Source of the DNA: Hymenobacter aquaticus
GTDB taxonomy: Bacteria > Bacteroidota > Bacteroidia > Cytophagales > Hymenobacteraceae
Reading direction: 5' to 3'
Assembly (NCBI RefSeq): GCF_004765605.1
Contig: NZ_SRLC01000001.1
Coordinates: 1,674,001-1,738,000 of the forward strand
Length of the DNA: 64,000 bases
Position numbers and translations under genes: made by a program
Shown here: piece after piece, positions 24,872 to 33,140 of the stretch
How the letters are laid out: the number at the start of each line of letters is the position of its first letter
How positions within the stretch are numbered: position 1 is the stretch's first letter
Notes under the pieces: generated by a model
Told to the model about the DNA's origin: nothing
Database searches by the model: none
Seen by the model: the letters and a program-made list of their open reading frames with translations, nothing else

Positions 24872-25189
24872 TTAGATATCGAATTTCGAAAAGTCATTGG
24901 CGTTTTCGCCGCCACCCAGCACGAGCGTCATTTCCACTTCCTGGCCCGAGTGCGAGATGTTGTAGATGAACTCACCCACAACTTTACCAGCGTAGTAGGC
25001 GCCGGCAACCCCGGCCGCCAGCAGACCTACCAGGGCCGTCGGATCGGCCATCACGTCCTCGGTGTACTGCCCGATTTCGTGGCTTTCGGCCTGGTAGCTA
25101 CCGATGGAGCTGGCGTTGGTAAACGAGCTGGTGAAGAACATGCCGACCATAGCCAGCAGCACGAATGGTTTAGAGAATTTCTTTCTCAT
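24872..25189 (-). CDS. Secreted peptide precursor 1 (bacteriocin-like, Sdp-type operon)
   Basis: The 105-residue precursor is the first gene of the operon. A signal peptide (about 8-24, preceded by MRKKFSK) is followed by NASSIGSYQAES (25-36), an acidic spacer, a hydrophobic core (about 51-76) rich in Ala and Gly with Gly63, Gly68 and Gly72, and the tail NANDFSKFDI. It is cysteine-free, unlike Bacillus SDP, which has a disulfide. Gly63-Ala-Tyr/Phe-x-x-Gly68-x-Val-x-Gly72 aligns without gaps with the paralogue. Upstream is a 230-base AT-rich stretch suited to a strong or regulated promoter. Antimicrobial activity is an inference. Confidence 0.75.
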   Translation of the reverse strand: MRKKFSKPFVLLAMVGMFFTSSFTNASSIGSYQAESHEIGQYTEDVMADPTALVGLLAAGVAGAYYAGKVVGEFIYNISHSGQEVEMTLVLGGGENANDFSKFDI

Positions 25190-25816
25190 GATAAAAAATA
25201 GTTAAGGTTAAAAAAAGATTATGGTGAGTAAGTGATGTTTGTTATTATTTGATTTTTGCTGCTTCGAAAATTCAGAACTACTCTCATAGTCAGTTATCTT
25301 TCTCAGTTAAATTTAAATTAATAACTCTCTCTGCTAAATAATTATTTACAAATATCAGCACAACCAATACGCGGTAGTGCGGCCATAAATAATTACCGAT
25401 TTTGTATTAAACCCGCCTGTCAAAGAGCGCTCAGCTGCAGGTAGCTGCTTTGCTTGTAACAATTATAAAAAGCCGAATATTTATTCCGAAGAATATTACA
25501 CCAATCAATAGTTTGTAAGGATGAATCCACCGTTTCGAAGTGCTTAGCCCGGCGCACCGGCCCCCGGCAGGCATCGCAGTAGCCCCGGCACCCGGGCGGC
25601 GCGCCCGGCTCCCCGAACCGGCCCAACCTGGCAATGAATTGGTTAGCGCGAGTCGGGCCGGGTGAAGGGCCGGGGTATCTCACGCCCGGCCCCTACCCCC
25701 GGGTGCCGGCTCTCCCTGGTCTGCGCGTACCAAACTGCCGTTGCCCGGGCATGCGAAACCAGGCGCCCGGAAGGCAGCGGTTAACCGAAGACAGAATTTA
25801 GCGGCCGGAGGTGAGG
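25190..25816. other. Intergenic region upstream of the peptide operon, no convincing gene
   Basis: Positions 25190-25410 are strongly AT-rich compared with the rest of the window and should hold the operon's promoter, though I found no clear TAnnTTTG box on the minus strand. Positions 25500-25800 are GC-rich with short inverted pieces (GGGCCGGG/CCCGGCCC around 25660-25690). Short frames here lack codon bias or a family. Confidence 0.5.
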
Positions 25817-26821
25817 TTATACCATCTGGTTGCACCCCCGCACGTCGGAGTTATCCATGCGGCCCAGCACTTCAAACGAGCCGTCGGGATATTGCCGGGC
25901 CAGGTCCTTGGTTTCGATGAAAGCGCAGGAATCCACGTTGGCCAGGTCGATGACGTTGATGGCGCCGTCGGGGCGGGCGCGGGACGCGGAGAACGGGTCG
26001 GCGGGGTCGCGCAGCAGGATGCGCAGCGGGGCCGGGCAGTGGAAGCGGCCGTCGCCGAGGCTGTAGGCCTGCGACAAGAGCTCCGTCATGCCGTATTCGG
26101 AGTGGATGCCGGCGGGGCCGAAGGCCCGTTGCAGCTCGGCGTGCAGCTCCTCCCGAATCATCTCGCGGCGCCGGCCCTTCATGCCGCCGGTTTCCAGCAC
26201 CGTAAGGCCCTGCAGCTCGGGTGCCGCGCCATACTCGGCCACCAGGTCCAGCAGGGCATACGACACGCCGATGAGCATCACGCGCCGCGTAGAATCCTGC
26301 TTGGCCTGGGCCAGGGCCTGGAGCAGGGCGGCGTGGTCGTGCAGGAAAAACGCGGGCTGGGTCTGCCCCGACTCTTTCGCGAAATAGTCGACCATAGCCA
26401 CCAACGACGACTGGCCCTGCTCCAGATACGACGGCAGCAGGGCCAGAAACGTCCAGCCGGTCAGCGGCGTACCGTAGACCTGCTCGAAGATGCGGGCCGC
26501 GTTGCGGCGGTACAACTGTGGGTCGCGCACCAGGTGGCGGCTGCGCTGCTGCTGGGTGGTGCCGCTGCTCAGGAACACTTCCCGCGGCTCCCACCGCGCG
26601 GGCTCGGTGCGGACTTCGTGGGTTTTGAAGAACTCGATGGGCAGGAAGGGAATTTCTGCCAGGTGGGCTACGTGCTCCACCTGGCAGCCCAGCGCGTGCA
26701 GCCACTGCTGGTAAGGTGGGCAGTGCCGGGCCTGGTGCCGGAACAGGCGCAGGGCCAGGGCCTCGAACGTGGATGAGGAAACGGCGGAAAGCTCCGCCAG
26801 GTAGGTGTCGCGGAAACTCAT
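25817..26821 (-). CDS. LuxE/PaaK-type acyl-protein synthetase-like enzyme
   Basis: The 334-residue product belongs to the adenylate-forming LuxE family. The P-loop-like motif SSGTTQQQRS, the adenylation motif YGMTELLSQ (as in PaaK and LuxE) and the C-terminal hinge VLGRMDNSDVRGCNQMV (with a break) are present. Such enzymes activate a carboxylate as an acyl-AMP in the cytoplasm. The substrate is unknown and no lux genes are nearby. Cytophagales genomes commonly carry a lone gene of this type. It is divergent from the lipoprotein gene at 26936. Confidence 0.85.
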   Translation of the reverse strand: MSFRDTYLAELSAVSSSTFEALALRLFRHQARHCPPYQQWLHALGCQVEHVAHLAEIPFLPIEFFKTHEVRTEPARWEPREVFLSSGTTQQQRSRHLVRDPQLYRRNAARIFEQVYGTPLTGWTFLALLPSYLEQGQSSLVAMVDYFAKESGQTQPAFFLHDHAALLQALAQAKQDSTRRVMLIGVSYALLDLVAEYGAAPELQGLTVLETGGMKGRRREMIREELHAELQRAFGPAGIHSEYGMTELLSQAYSLGDGRFHCPAPLRILLRDPADPFSASRARPDGAINVIDLANVDSCAFIETKDLARQYPDGSFEVLGRMDNSDVRGCNQMV

Positions 26822-26935
26822 TAGAAGGCGGCGGGGTTAGCGAAGTAGTATAACAAACGCGGCGGCTCTTCGTTGAGAAGTTGTACCTTCCCTCCCCGGA
26901 TTCGCCCTTTTCTACGCCCTCTATTGCTGCTTGCT

Positions 26936-27508
26936 ATGACCATATTTCGTACGCTTAAGAATGCAACCCTCCTGGCCGTAACGGCCGCGGGCGGGCTGCT
27001 GACTTCCTGCATCGAGGCGCCGGACTACCCCGATACGCCCCGCATTGAGTTCAAGGAAATGACCGTGGAGCGCTACCGGCCCGGCCCCTCCCCCATTGCC
27101 CCCATTGATTCGGTGAAGATTACGGTGGACTTCACCGACGGCAACGGCGACCTGGGTTTGGATGCCTCCGAAAACTCGCCGCCGTACGACAGATTCCGCA
27201 ATGGTGTTTACAACCGCAACGGCGACAACTACTACGTCACCGTATATCGGCGCAGTGACCCAAGCAAACCGTTTGAGATTTATCCCGGCAACGGCCCGCA
27301 GGGCTATAACAGCCGCTACCCCAAATTATTCACCGACGGCGACAAAGAAGGCCCGCTGAAAGGCACCCTGACCTTCTCAATTGAGCTTCTCTATGATGCG
27401 CCATTCGTAGCCGGGGAAGAGCTTCGTTTCGACATCAGCATTGCGGACCGCGCCCTGAACGAAAGCAACAAGATAACCACTCCCAGCATTATCATTCAGC
27501 CCAAATAA
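26936..27508 (+). CDS. Hypothetical lipoprotein
   Basis: The ATG at 26936 gives a 190-residue product with a lipoprotein signal and lipobox GLLTSC near residue 23. The upstream in-frame ATG would bury this signal. The mature part is beta-rich with a DFTDGNGDLG stretch (calcium-binding-like) and ends with SIADRALNESNKITTPSIII (broken), typical of Bacteroidota lipoproteins of unknown role. A TACCTTCC box resembling a -7 element lies near 26884. Confidence 0.75.
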   Translation: MTIFRTLKNATLLAVTAAGGLLTSCIEAPDYPDTPRIEFKEMTVERYRPGPSPIAPIDSVKITVDFTDGNGDLGLDASENSPPYDRFRNGVYNRNGDNYYVTVYRRSDPSKPFEIYPGNGPQGYNSRYPKLFTDGDKEGPLKGTLTFSIELLYDAPFVAGEELRFDISIADRALNESNKITTPSIIIQPK

Positions 27509-27535
27509 GCTAGGCTGACAATCTGGAAACTCATT

Positions 27536-27575
27536 AAAAAGCCGGCCGGACGCAGACGCATCCGGCCGGCTTTTT
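27536..27575. terminator. Bidirectional terminator
   Basis: Perfect 15-bp stem (AAAAAGCCGGCCGGA) with a 10-base loop between the convergent lipoprotein and E1 genes. Confidence 0.9.
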
Positions 27576-27588
27576 TGGTAGTAGCGGG

Positions 27589-30003
27589 CTAGTAAATAGC
27601 CGGGAAGCGCTTGGGGTCGGCTTCGTGCATCAGCTCGTACACGGCGTCGAACACGTCCTCGGCGTTGGGCTTGCTGAAGTAGTCGCCATCCGAGCCGTAG
27701 GGCGGGCGGTGAGGCTGCGCGGCCAGGCAGCGGGGCTGCGAGTCGAGGAAGCGGTAGCCCTGCTGCTCGTCGAGCACGTGCTGCAGCATGTAGGCCGTGG
27801 CCCCGCCGGGCACGTCTTCGTCGGCGAAGAGCACCCGGTTGGTTTTGCGCAGGCTGTCCACAATCAGGTGGTCCACGTCGAAGGGCAGTAAGGACTGCAC
27901 GTCGATGATTTCGGCCGAAATGCCGACTTCGGCCAGCTGCTTGGCGGCATCCTGCACGATGCGGCACATCGAGCCGTAGGTCACGATGGTTACGTCCTGG
28001 CCTTCGCGCAATACCTCGGGCACGCCCAGGGGCAGGGTGAAGTCGCCCACGTTCTGCGGAATCCGCTCTTTGAGGCGGTAGCCGTTCAGGCACTCAATTA
28101 CCAGCGCCGGCTCGTCGGAGCGCAGCAGGGTGTTGTAGAAGCCGGCGGCTTGCGTCATGTCGCGCGGCACCAGCACGTGCATCCCGCGGATGCTGCTCAG
28201 AATCATACCGATGGGCGAGCCAGAGTGCCAAATGCCTTCGAGGCGGTGGCCCCGGGTGCGCACGATCAGCGGGGCTTTCTGGCCGCCCTTGGTGCGGTAC
28301 TGCAGGCAGGCCACGTCGTCGCTCAGGATCTGAATGGCGTAGAGCAGGTAGTCGAGGTACTGGATTTCGGTGATGGGCCGCAAGCCGCGCAACGCCGCCC
28401 CGATGCCCTGCCCGATGATGGTGCACTCCCGGATGCCGGTGTCGGTCACGCGCAGCTCGCCGAACTTCTCCTGTAAACCCGCGAAGGCCTGGTTCACGTC
28501 CCCGATTTTGCCCACGTCCTCGCCGATGGCGAAGATGGTCGGGTCGCGGCGGAAATTGGCCTCGAAGCAGGCCTGCAGCACCTCCCGGCCATCGACCTGC
28601 GGGGCGTTGGGCGCAAATTCGGCCGGCACCACGTCGATATTCAACGCGGCCTGCTCGCTCTGGCTGTAGAGGTAGGAGTTGTAGCGGTCGGCGTTTTCGG
28701 CCAGGGCCTGCTCCAGGTAGTTCTGCAGGTTGCGGCGGGCGCCGCTGCGGGTTTCGCGCACCAGGCGCAGGGCCCGGCGCACCGTGCGCACGATGTCGGC
28801 CCGGATGGGCGTCGGGTTGTGGCGCAAGAGCTCCACCATCTCGTGCAGGCTGTTTTCCTGACCGGTTTCCGTCACCAGCGTTTCCAGCAGGGCCACGGCT
28901 TCGTCGCGCTCCTGCTTGATGGGGTTGAAGAAATCGTCCCAGGCGGCCACGCGGGTCTTTTTCACCAGGTCTTTGGCGTCATTCTCAATCTGGTCGAGCT
29001 CTTCGGCCGTGGCGTAGCCTTCGCTGAGCAGCCACTCGCGCATCTTGCGTAGGCAGTCGTGCTCTTCTTCCCAGCTCAGGCGCTCCTTGCTCTTGTAGCG
29101 CTCGTGCGAGCCGGAGGTGGAGTGGCCCTGGGGCTGGGTTACTTCCGTCACGTGAATCAGCACGGGCACATGCTCGCGGCGGCACACCTCGGCGGCCCGC
29201 AGGTAGGTATCGACCAGGGCGGGGTAGTCCCAGCCTTTCACCACGAAAATCTCGAAGCCCTGCTCGCCGGGCGCGTTGCGCTGGAAGCCGGCCAGAATCT
29301 CGCTGATGCTTTGCTTGGTGGTCTGGTACTCGGCGGGCACCGAAATGCCGTAATGGTCGTCCCAGACCGAAATCAGCATCGGAATCTGGAGCACGCCGGC
29401 GGCATTGATGGCCTCGAAGAACATGCCTTCCGAGGTGCTGGCGTTGCCGATGGTGCCGAAGGCTACTTCGTTGCCGCTCACCGAAAATTGCGTCAGCTCG
29501 TGCAGCTCGGGGTTTTGGCGGTAGAGCTTGGAGGCGTAGGCTAGGCCCACGAGGCGGGGCATCTGGCCGGCGGTGGGCGAAATGTCGGCCGAGGAGTTTT
29601 TCAGCGCCGCCAGGTTTTTGAAGTTGCCGTCCTCGTCGAGCAGGCGGGTGGCGAAGTGGCCGTTCATGGCGCGGCCGGCGGTGGCGGGCTCCGCGTCGGC
29701 GTCGGGGGTGGCGTAGAGCTGGGCAAAGTACTGCTGCAGAGTCAGCTCGCCGGCGGCCAGCATGAAGGTCTGGTCGCGGTAGTAGCCGGCGCGGAAGTCG
29801 CCGGGCTGGAAGGCGCGGGCCATGGCCAGCTGGGGCAGCTCTTTGCCGTCGCCGAAGATGCCGAACTTGGCTTTGCCCATAAATACTTCCTTGCGGCCGG
29901 CCAGGGAGGCCTGCCGGCTTTCCCAGCCCAGGCGGTAGTCGCGGAGCAATTCTTCTTTGCTAAGGGCGGCCGTGGCCGCTACAAGGGATTCAGCAGTGGA
30001 CAT
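27589..30003 (-). CDS. Fused alpha/beta 2-oxoacid dehydrogenase E1 component
   Basis: The start at 30003 (MSTAESLVAAT) is the best-placed ATG. The 804-residue protein joins both E1 subunits: an alpha part (to about 420) with the thiamine-diphosphate motif GNASTSEGMFFEAIN and a HSTSGSHERYKS phosphorylation-loop-like segment, and a beta part (from about 470) with AIGEDVGKIGDVN, FAGL, and a transketolase C-terminal domain (SLLPFDVDHL, DEDVPGGATAYM). It decarboxylates 2-oxoacids (branched-chain or pyruvate type) in a complex with E2 and E3, which are not in this window. The fusion is common in Bacteroidota. Confidence 0.9.
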   Translation of the reverse strand: MSTAESLVAATAALSKEELLRDYRLGWESRQASLAGRKEVFMGKAKFGIFGDGKELPQLAMARAFQPGDFRAGYYRDQTFMLAAGELTLQQYFAQLYATPDADAEPATAGRAMNGHFATRLLDEDGNFKNLAALKNSSADISPTAGQMPRLVGLAYASKLYRQNPELHELTQFSVSGNEVAFGTIGNASTSEGMFFEAINAAGVLQIPMLISVWDDHYGISVPAEYQTTKQSISEILAGFQRNAPGEQGFEIFVVKGWDYPALVDTYLRAAEVCRREHVPVLIHVTEVTQPQGHSTSGSHERYKSKERLSWEEEHDCLRKMREWLLSEGYATAEELDQIENDAKDLVKKTRVAAWDDFFNPIKQERDEAVALLETLVTETGQENSLHEMVELLRHNPTPIRADIVRTVRRALRLVRETRSGARRNLQNYLEQALAENADRYNSYLYSQSEQAALNIDVVPAEFAPNAPQVDGREVLQACFEANFRRDPTIFAIGEDVGKIGDVNQAFAGLQEKFGELRVTDTGIRECTIIGQGIGAALRGLRPITEIQYLDYLLYAIQILSDDVACLQYRTKGGQKAPLIVRTRGHRLEGIWHSGSPIGMILSSIRGMHVLVPRDMTQAAGFYNTLLRSDEPALVIECLNGYRLKERIPQNVGDFTLPLGVPEVLREGQDVTIVTYGSMCRIVQDAAKQLAEVGISAEIIDVQSLLPFDVDHLIVDSLRKTNRVLFADEDVPGGATAYMLQHVLDEQQGYRFLDSQPRCLAAQPHRPPYGSDGDYFSKPNAEDVFDAVYELMHEADPKRFPAIY

Positions 30004-30151
30004 AAGGAAAGAAAGTAGGCGGGAATTAAAGGGCAAAACAATCGGGTGGGAACGGGCCGACTCGGAAGTGGGCGCTCAAAAGTACGGATTTGGGCGCGAG
30101 CTTTCACGAAGCGGCTTTTTGGCACCCCTACGCAACAGGCGCGTTTTTGTC

Positions 30152-30159
30152 TATCTTTG
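30152..30159 (+). promoter_or_regulatory. -7 element (TATCTTTG) upstream of the DUF1573 gene
   Basis: Exact TAnnTTTG match 58 bases before the start codon at 30218, in the divergent gap with the E1 gene. Confidence 0.45.
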
Positions 30160-30217
30160 GGTGGGCTAGGCCTGGCCGCCCGCTATTTTGCGCCTGATTT
30201 GTATTTACCTACTTCCT

Positions 30218-31000
30218 ATGAAAAACCTTGTCTCCTTTTTCCTGGCCGTAGTCCTCGGCCTGCTTCAGCTCGGGGCCCGGGCCCAGGGTGTGATGACCTT
30301 CGAGAAAGATCTGCACGACTTCGGCAACGTAGCCGAGGGCACGATGGCCACCCACGAGTTTAAGTTTAAGAACACCGGCAACCAGCCCATTATCATTGCC
30401 AACGTGCAGGCCAGCTGCGGCTGCACCACCCCCGACTGGACCAAGACGCCGGTGCTGCCCGGCAAGAGCGGCATCATCAAGGCCATGTACAGCAGCGCGG
30501 GGCGGCCCGGCATTTTCAACAAAACCGTGACCGTGACCAGCAACGCGGCCACGCCCAGCGCGGTGCTCACCATCAAGGGCAACGTGCTGAACAAGGACGA
30601 GGTGAAGGCTACGCTGACGCCGGCCCAGCTGGCGCAGTCGCCCCGCCTGGTGCTGGACCGCACCACCCACGATTTCGGCAAGATGGAAGCCGGCCAGCAG
30701 CCAGTCGCCAAGTTCACGGTGAAGAATACCGGCAAGCAGGACCTGGTGCTGGGTACCCTCACCTCGAGCTGCAACTGCGTGGGCTACCGGGCCACGCCCC
30801 AGGCCATCAAGCCCGGCCAGAGCAGCACCGTGGAGCTGATCTACGCCCAGCGCCAGCTGGGCAAAATGGCCGATGCCGTTACCATTGCCTCCAACGACCT
30901 GAACGGCGACACCAAGCTCACGCTGAAAGCCACCGTGGTGCGCGACCTGAACGCGGCCAGCATGGTGAAGGAAAGCGGCGTGGCCGTACCGTTCAAGTAA
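30218..31000 (+). CDS. Secreted protein with two DUF1573 domains
   Basis: The ATG at 30218 gives MKNLVSFFLAVVLG with a signal peptide ending ARAQG. The 260-residue product has two tandem DUF1573 Ig-like domains (about 25-125 and 140-250), each with the family motif HDFG near its start and a Cys-x-Cys (SCGCTTPDW and SCNCVGYRA). These periplasmic or outer-membrane proteins are very common in Bacteroidota, and their role is unknown. It is a single gene ended by a strong terminator. Confidence 0.88.
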   Translation: MKNLVSFFLAVVLGLLQLGARAQGVMTFEKDLHDFGNVAEGTMATHEFKFKNTGNQPIIIANVQASCGCTTPDWTKTPVLPGKSGIIKAMYSSAGRPGIFNKTVTVTSNAATPSAVLTIKGNVLNKDEVKATLTPAQLAQSPRLVLDRTTHDFGKMEAGQQPVAKFTVKNTGKQDLVLGTLTSSCNCVGYRATPQAIKPGQSSTVELIYAQRQLGKMADAVTIASNDLNGDTKLTLKATVVRDLNAASMVKESGVAVPFK

Positions 31001-31065
31001 CAAGCCATTTTGCGGCTGTCAGCTTCCAGCTGGCACACGCACCGCAGGAGCCAGCCAGCCAGCAG

Positions 31066-31105
31066 AAAAAAGCCCTTTACCACCGATGTGGTAAAGGGCT
31101 TTTTT
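31066..31105. terminator. Terminator after the DUF1573 gene
   Basis: Perfect 18-bp stem (AAAAAAGCCCTTTACCAC) with loop CGAT and a T-run. The rest of the 31001-31327 gap holds a degenerate GTCACTCCGG..GGATGACC palindrome and the promoter of the next gene. Confidence 0.9.
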
Positions 31106-31270
31106 CATAGCATCAGGGTTGTCACTCCGGAGAGGAAGGTCGTTTACTACACTTCGTTTCGCGCAGGATGACCGACGGGAAAGAAGAGGCTTGCTTGCCA
31201 ATAATGCAACCCGGCGGAACCTTCCTTGTCAATAGCCGCATTTTACACCCGTCGAAGCCGGCTTCTTTTG

Positions 31271-31278
31271 TATCTTTG
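31271..31278 (+). promoter_or_regulatory. -7 element (TATCTTTG) upstream of ald
   Basis: Exact TAnnTTTG match followed by CGG, 49 bases before the ATG at 31328. Confidence 0.5.
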
Positions 31279-31327
31279 CGGCCGTTTTCAGCAAGAGTAT
31301 TTCTCCACCCCACCTTTAGCTTCTGCC

Positions 31328-32455
31328 ATGATCATCGGCGTACCGAAAGAAATCAAAAACAACGAAAACCGTGTTGGCCTCACCCCTGCTGGCGTAGCCG
31401 AGTTCCGCAAGCATGGCCACGACGTGTTCGTGCAGGCCACGGCCGGTGAAGGCAGCGGTTTTGCGGATGCCGAGTATGAGCAGGCCGGCGCTACCGTGCT
31501 GGCGACCATCGAGGAAGTGTACGCCAAGGCCGAAATGATTGTGAAGGTGAAGGAGCCGATTGCCTCGGAATACCCGCTCATCAAGGAAAACCAGCTGCTG
31601 TTCACCTACTTCCACTTTGCCTCGGGCGAAGAGCTGACCCACGCCATGATTGAGCGCAAGGCCGTGTGCCTGGCCTACGAAACCGTGGAGCTGCCCTCGC
31701 GCGCCCTGCCCCTGCTCATTCCGATGAGCGAAGTGGCCGGCCGCATGGCCCCGCAGGAAGGCGCCAAGTACCTGGAGAAGCCCATGAAAGGCCGCGGCAT
31801 TCTGCTCGGCGGCGTACCCGGCGTGAAGCCCGCCCACGTGGTGGTGCTCGGCGGGGGCATCGTGGGCACCCAGGCGGCCAAAGTAGCGGCCGGCTTCGGC
31901 GCCCAGGTGACCATCATGGACATCAGCCTGAACCGTCTGCGCGAGCTGGACGACATCATGCCCAAGAACGTGGTGACGCAGTATTCGAACGAGTACAACA
32001 TCCGCGAAGCCATCAAAACCGCGGACCTGGTGGTGGGGGCCGTGCTGATTCCCGGCGCCAAGGCTCCCCACCTGATTACGCGCGACATGCTTAAGACCAT
32101 GCGCCCCGGCACGGTGCTCGTGGACGTGGCCGTGGACCAAGGTGGCTGCATCGAAACCTGCACGCCCACGACCCACGAAAACCCGACCTTCATCATCGAC
32201 GACATCGTGCACTACTGCGTGGCCAACATGCCCGGGGCCGTGCCCTACACCTCGACCCTGGCGCTGACCAACGCTACGCTGCCCTACGCCGTGAAGCTGG
32301 CCAACCTGGGCTGGCAGGAAGCCTGCCGCCGCGACGCCTCGCTGCGCCTGGGCCTGAACGTGGTACACGGCGAAGTAGTGTACCCCGGCGTAGCCGAAGC
32401 CTGGAACCTGCCGCTGGTGAGCGTGGATTCGGTGCTGGAAACCGCTACTGCCTAA
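31328..32455 (+). CDS. ald: Alanine dehydrogenase
   Basis: The 375-residue cytoplasmic enzyme interconverts L-alanine and pyruvate with NAD and ammonia. The start at 31328 (MIIGVPKEIKNNENRVGLTP, a canonical N-terminus) was chosen over an upstream frame. The substrate residues in NENRVGLTP, the KVKEP lysine motif, the NAD-binding VVLGGGIVGTQAAKVA and VDVAVDQGGC are all present. Length matches the family (about 370). It is a single gene between a promoter and a terminator. Confidence 0.96.
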   Translation: MIIGVPKEIKNNENRVGLTPAGVAEFRKHGHDVFVQATAGEGSGFADAEYEQAGATVLATIEEVYAKAEMIVKVKEPIASEYPLIKENQLLFTYFHFASGEELTHAMIERKAVCLAYETVELPSRALPLLIPMSEVAGRMAPQEGAKYLEKPMKGRGILLGGVPGVKPAHVVVLGGGIVGTQAAKVAAGFGAQVTIMDISLNRLRELDDIMPKNVVTQYSNEYNIREAIKTADLVVGAVLIPGAKAPHLITRDMLKTMRPGTVLVDVAVDQGGCIETCTPTTHENPTFIIDDIVHYCVANMPGAVPYTSTLALTNATLPYAVKLANLGWQEACRRDASLRLGLNVVHGEVVYPGVAEAWNLPLVSVDSVLETATA

Positions 32456-32470
32456 GCTTTACCTCACGTA

Positions 32471-32510
32471 AAAAAAGCCTTCCTGACGGAGCCGTCGGGA
32501 AGGCTTTTTT
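32471..32510 (+). terminator. Terminator of ald
   Basis: AAAAAAGCCTTCC pairs with GGAAGGCTTTTTT (one G-T pair in the extended stem), just after the stop codon. Confidence 0.88.
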
Positions 32511-32522
32511 GTACTGTACTCC

Positions 32523-33125
32523 ATGAAAGGAATTCTGTATACCGGCGGCGAGCTGACCGACCTCGTGAGCTTTGCCCGCCTTCCCTCCTATTTGCAGGCC
32601 TTTCTGCGCGAGCAGAACGGCGTGGTGGCCTACTTCGGCGGACTGCACCTGCGCGGCTGCGTCAGTGAGCCCAGCTGGCACGCGCTGCAACCCGCCTGGC
32701 AGGGCGAAGCCGCCTTCTGGCGCACCTACGAGGCGGTGCTCGAAACCGACGTTCCCTTTGCCCAGGACTGCGTGGGCAACCAGTTTCTGCTGCGCGGCGA
32801 CGCGGTGCTGTTTCTGGACACCGAAACCGGGGAGCTGGCCGATCTGGAAGTCGACTTCAAGCACTTCCTGTTCGGCATCGAGAAGTTTCCGCTGGATGCC
32901 CTGGGCATGGAGCCGCTGCGCAGCTTTCAGCAGCGGGGCGGGGCGTTGCAGCCCGGCCAGCTGCTGAGCGTCTATCCGCCGGTGTGCATTGCCTCCAGCG
33001 AAAACAAGGCGCGCCTGAAGCCCCAGCCGGCGGCCGAGCGGCTGGCCTGGCTGGCCGACTTCTACCGCCAGATCAAGGACTTGCCCAGCGGGCAGCGCAT
33101 CCACCTCAAGCCTAGTCAGGACTAA
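32523..33125 (+). CDS. SMI1/KNR4 (SUKH)-like protein
   Basis: The 200-residue product has the SUKH fold pattern: LPSYLQAFLREQNGVVAYFG near the N-terminus (broken), DCVGNQFLLRGDAVLFLDTETGEL as the family's core (broken) and a helical FKHFL..I segment. SUKH proteins are frequent immunity partners of nuclease toxins, but many occur alone in Bacteroidota. No toxin gene is next to it here. It lies 15 bases before the sulfatase gene and may share its transcript. Confidence 0.7.
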   Translation: MKGILYTGGELTDLVSFARLPSYLQAFLREQNGVVAYFGGLHLRGCVSEPSWHALQPAWQGEAAFWRTYEAVLETDVPFAQDCVGNQFLLRGDAVLFLDTETGELADLEVDFKHFLFGIEKFPLDALGMEPLRSFQQRGGALQPGQLLSVYPPVCIASSENKARLKPQPAAERLAWLADFYRQIKDLPSGQRIHLKPSQD

Positions 33126-33140
33126 CGTTTCTTTGCCCGC

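Noticed and set aside
25420..25683. 87-residue frame upstream of the peptide operon
   Set aside because: Its start is in GC-rich repeat-like sequence, composition is Pro/Gly/Arg-heavy at one end and AT-rich at the other, and no family or signal peptide is seen.
32523..33125. SUKH immunity protein of a toxin system
   Set aside because: No toxin or polymorphic-toxin gene lies beside it, and lone SUKH-like genes are common in this phylum.
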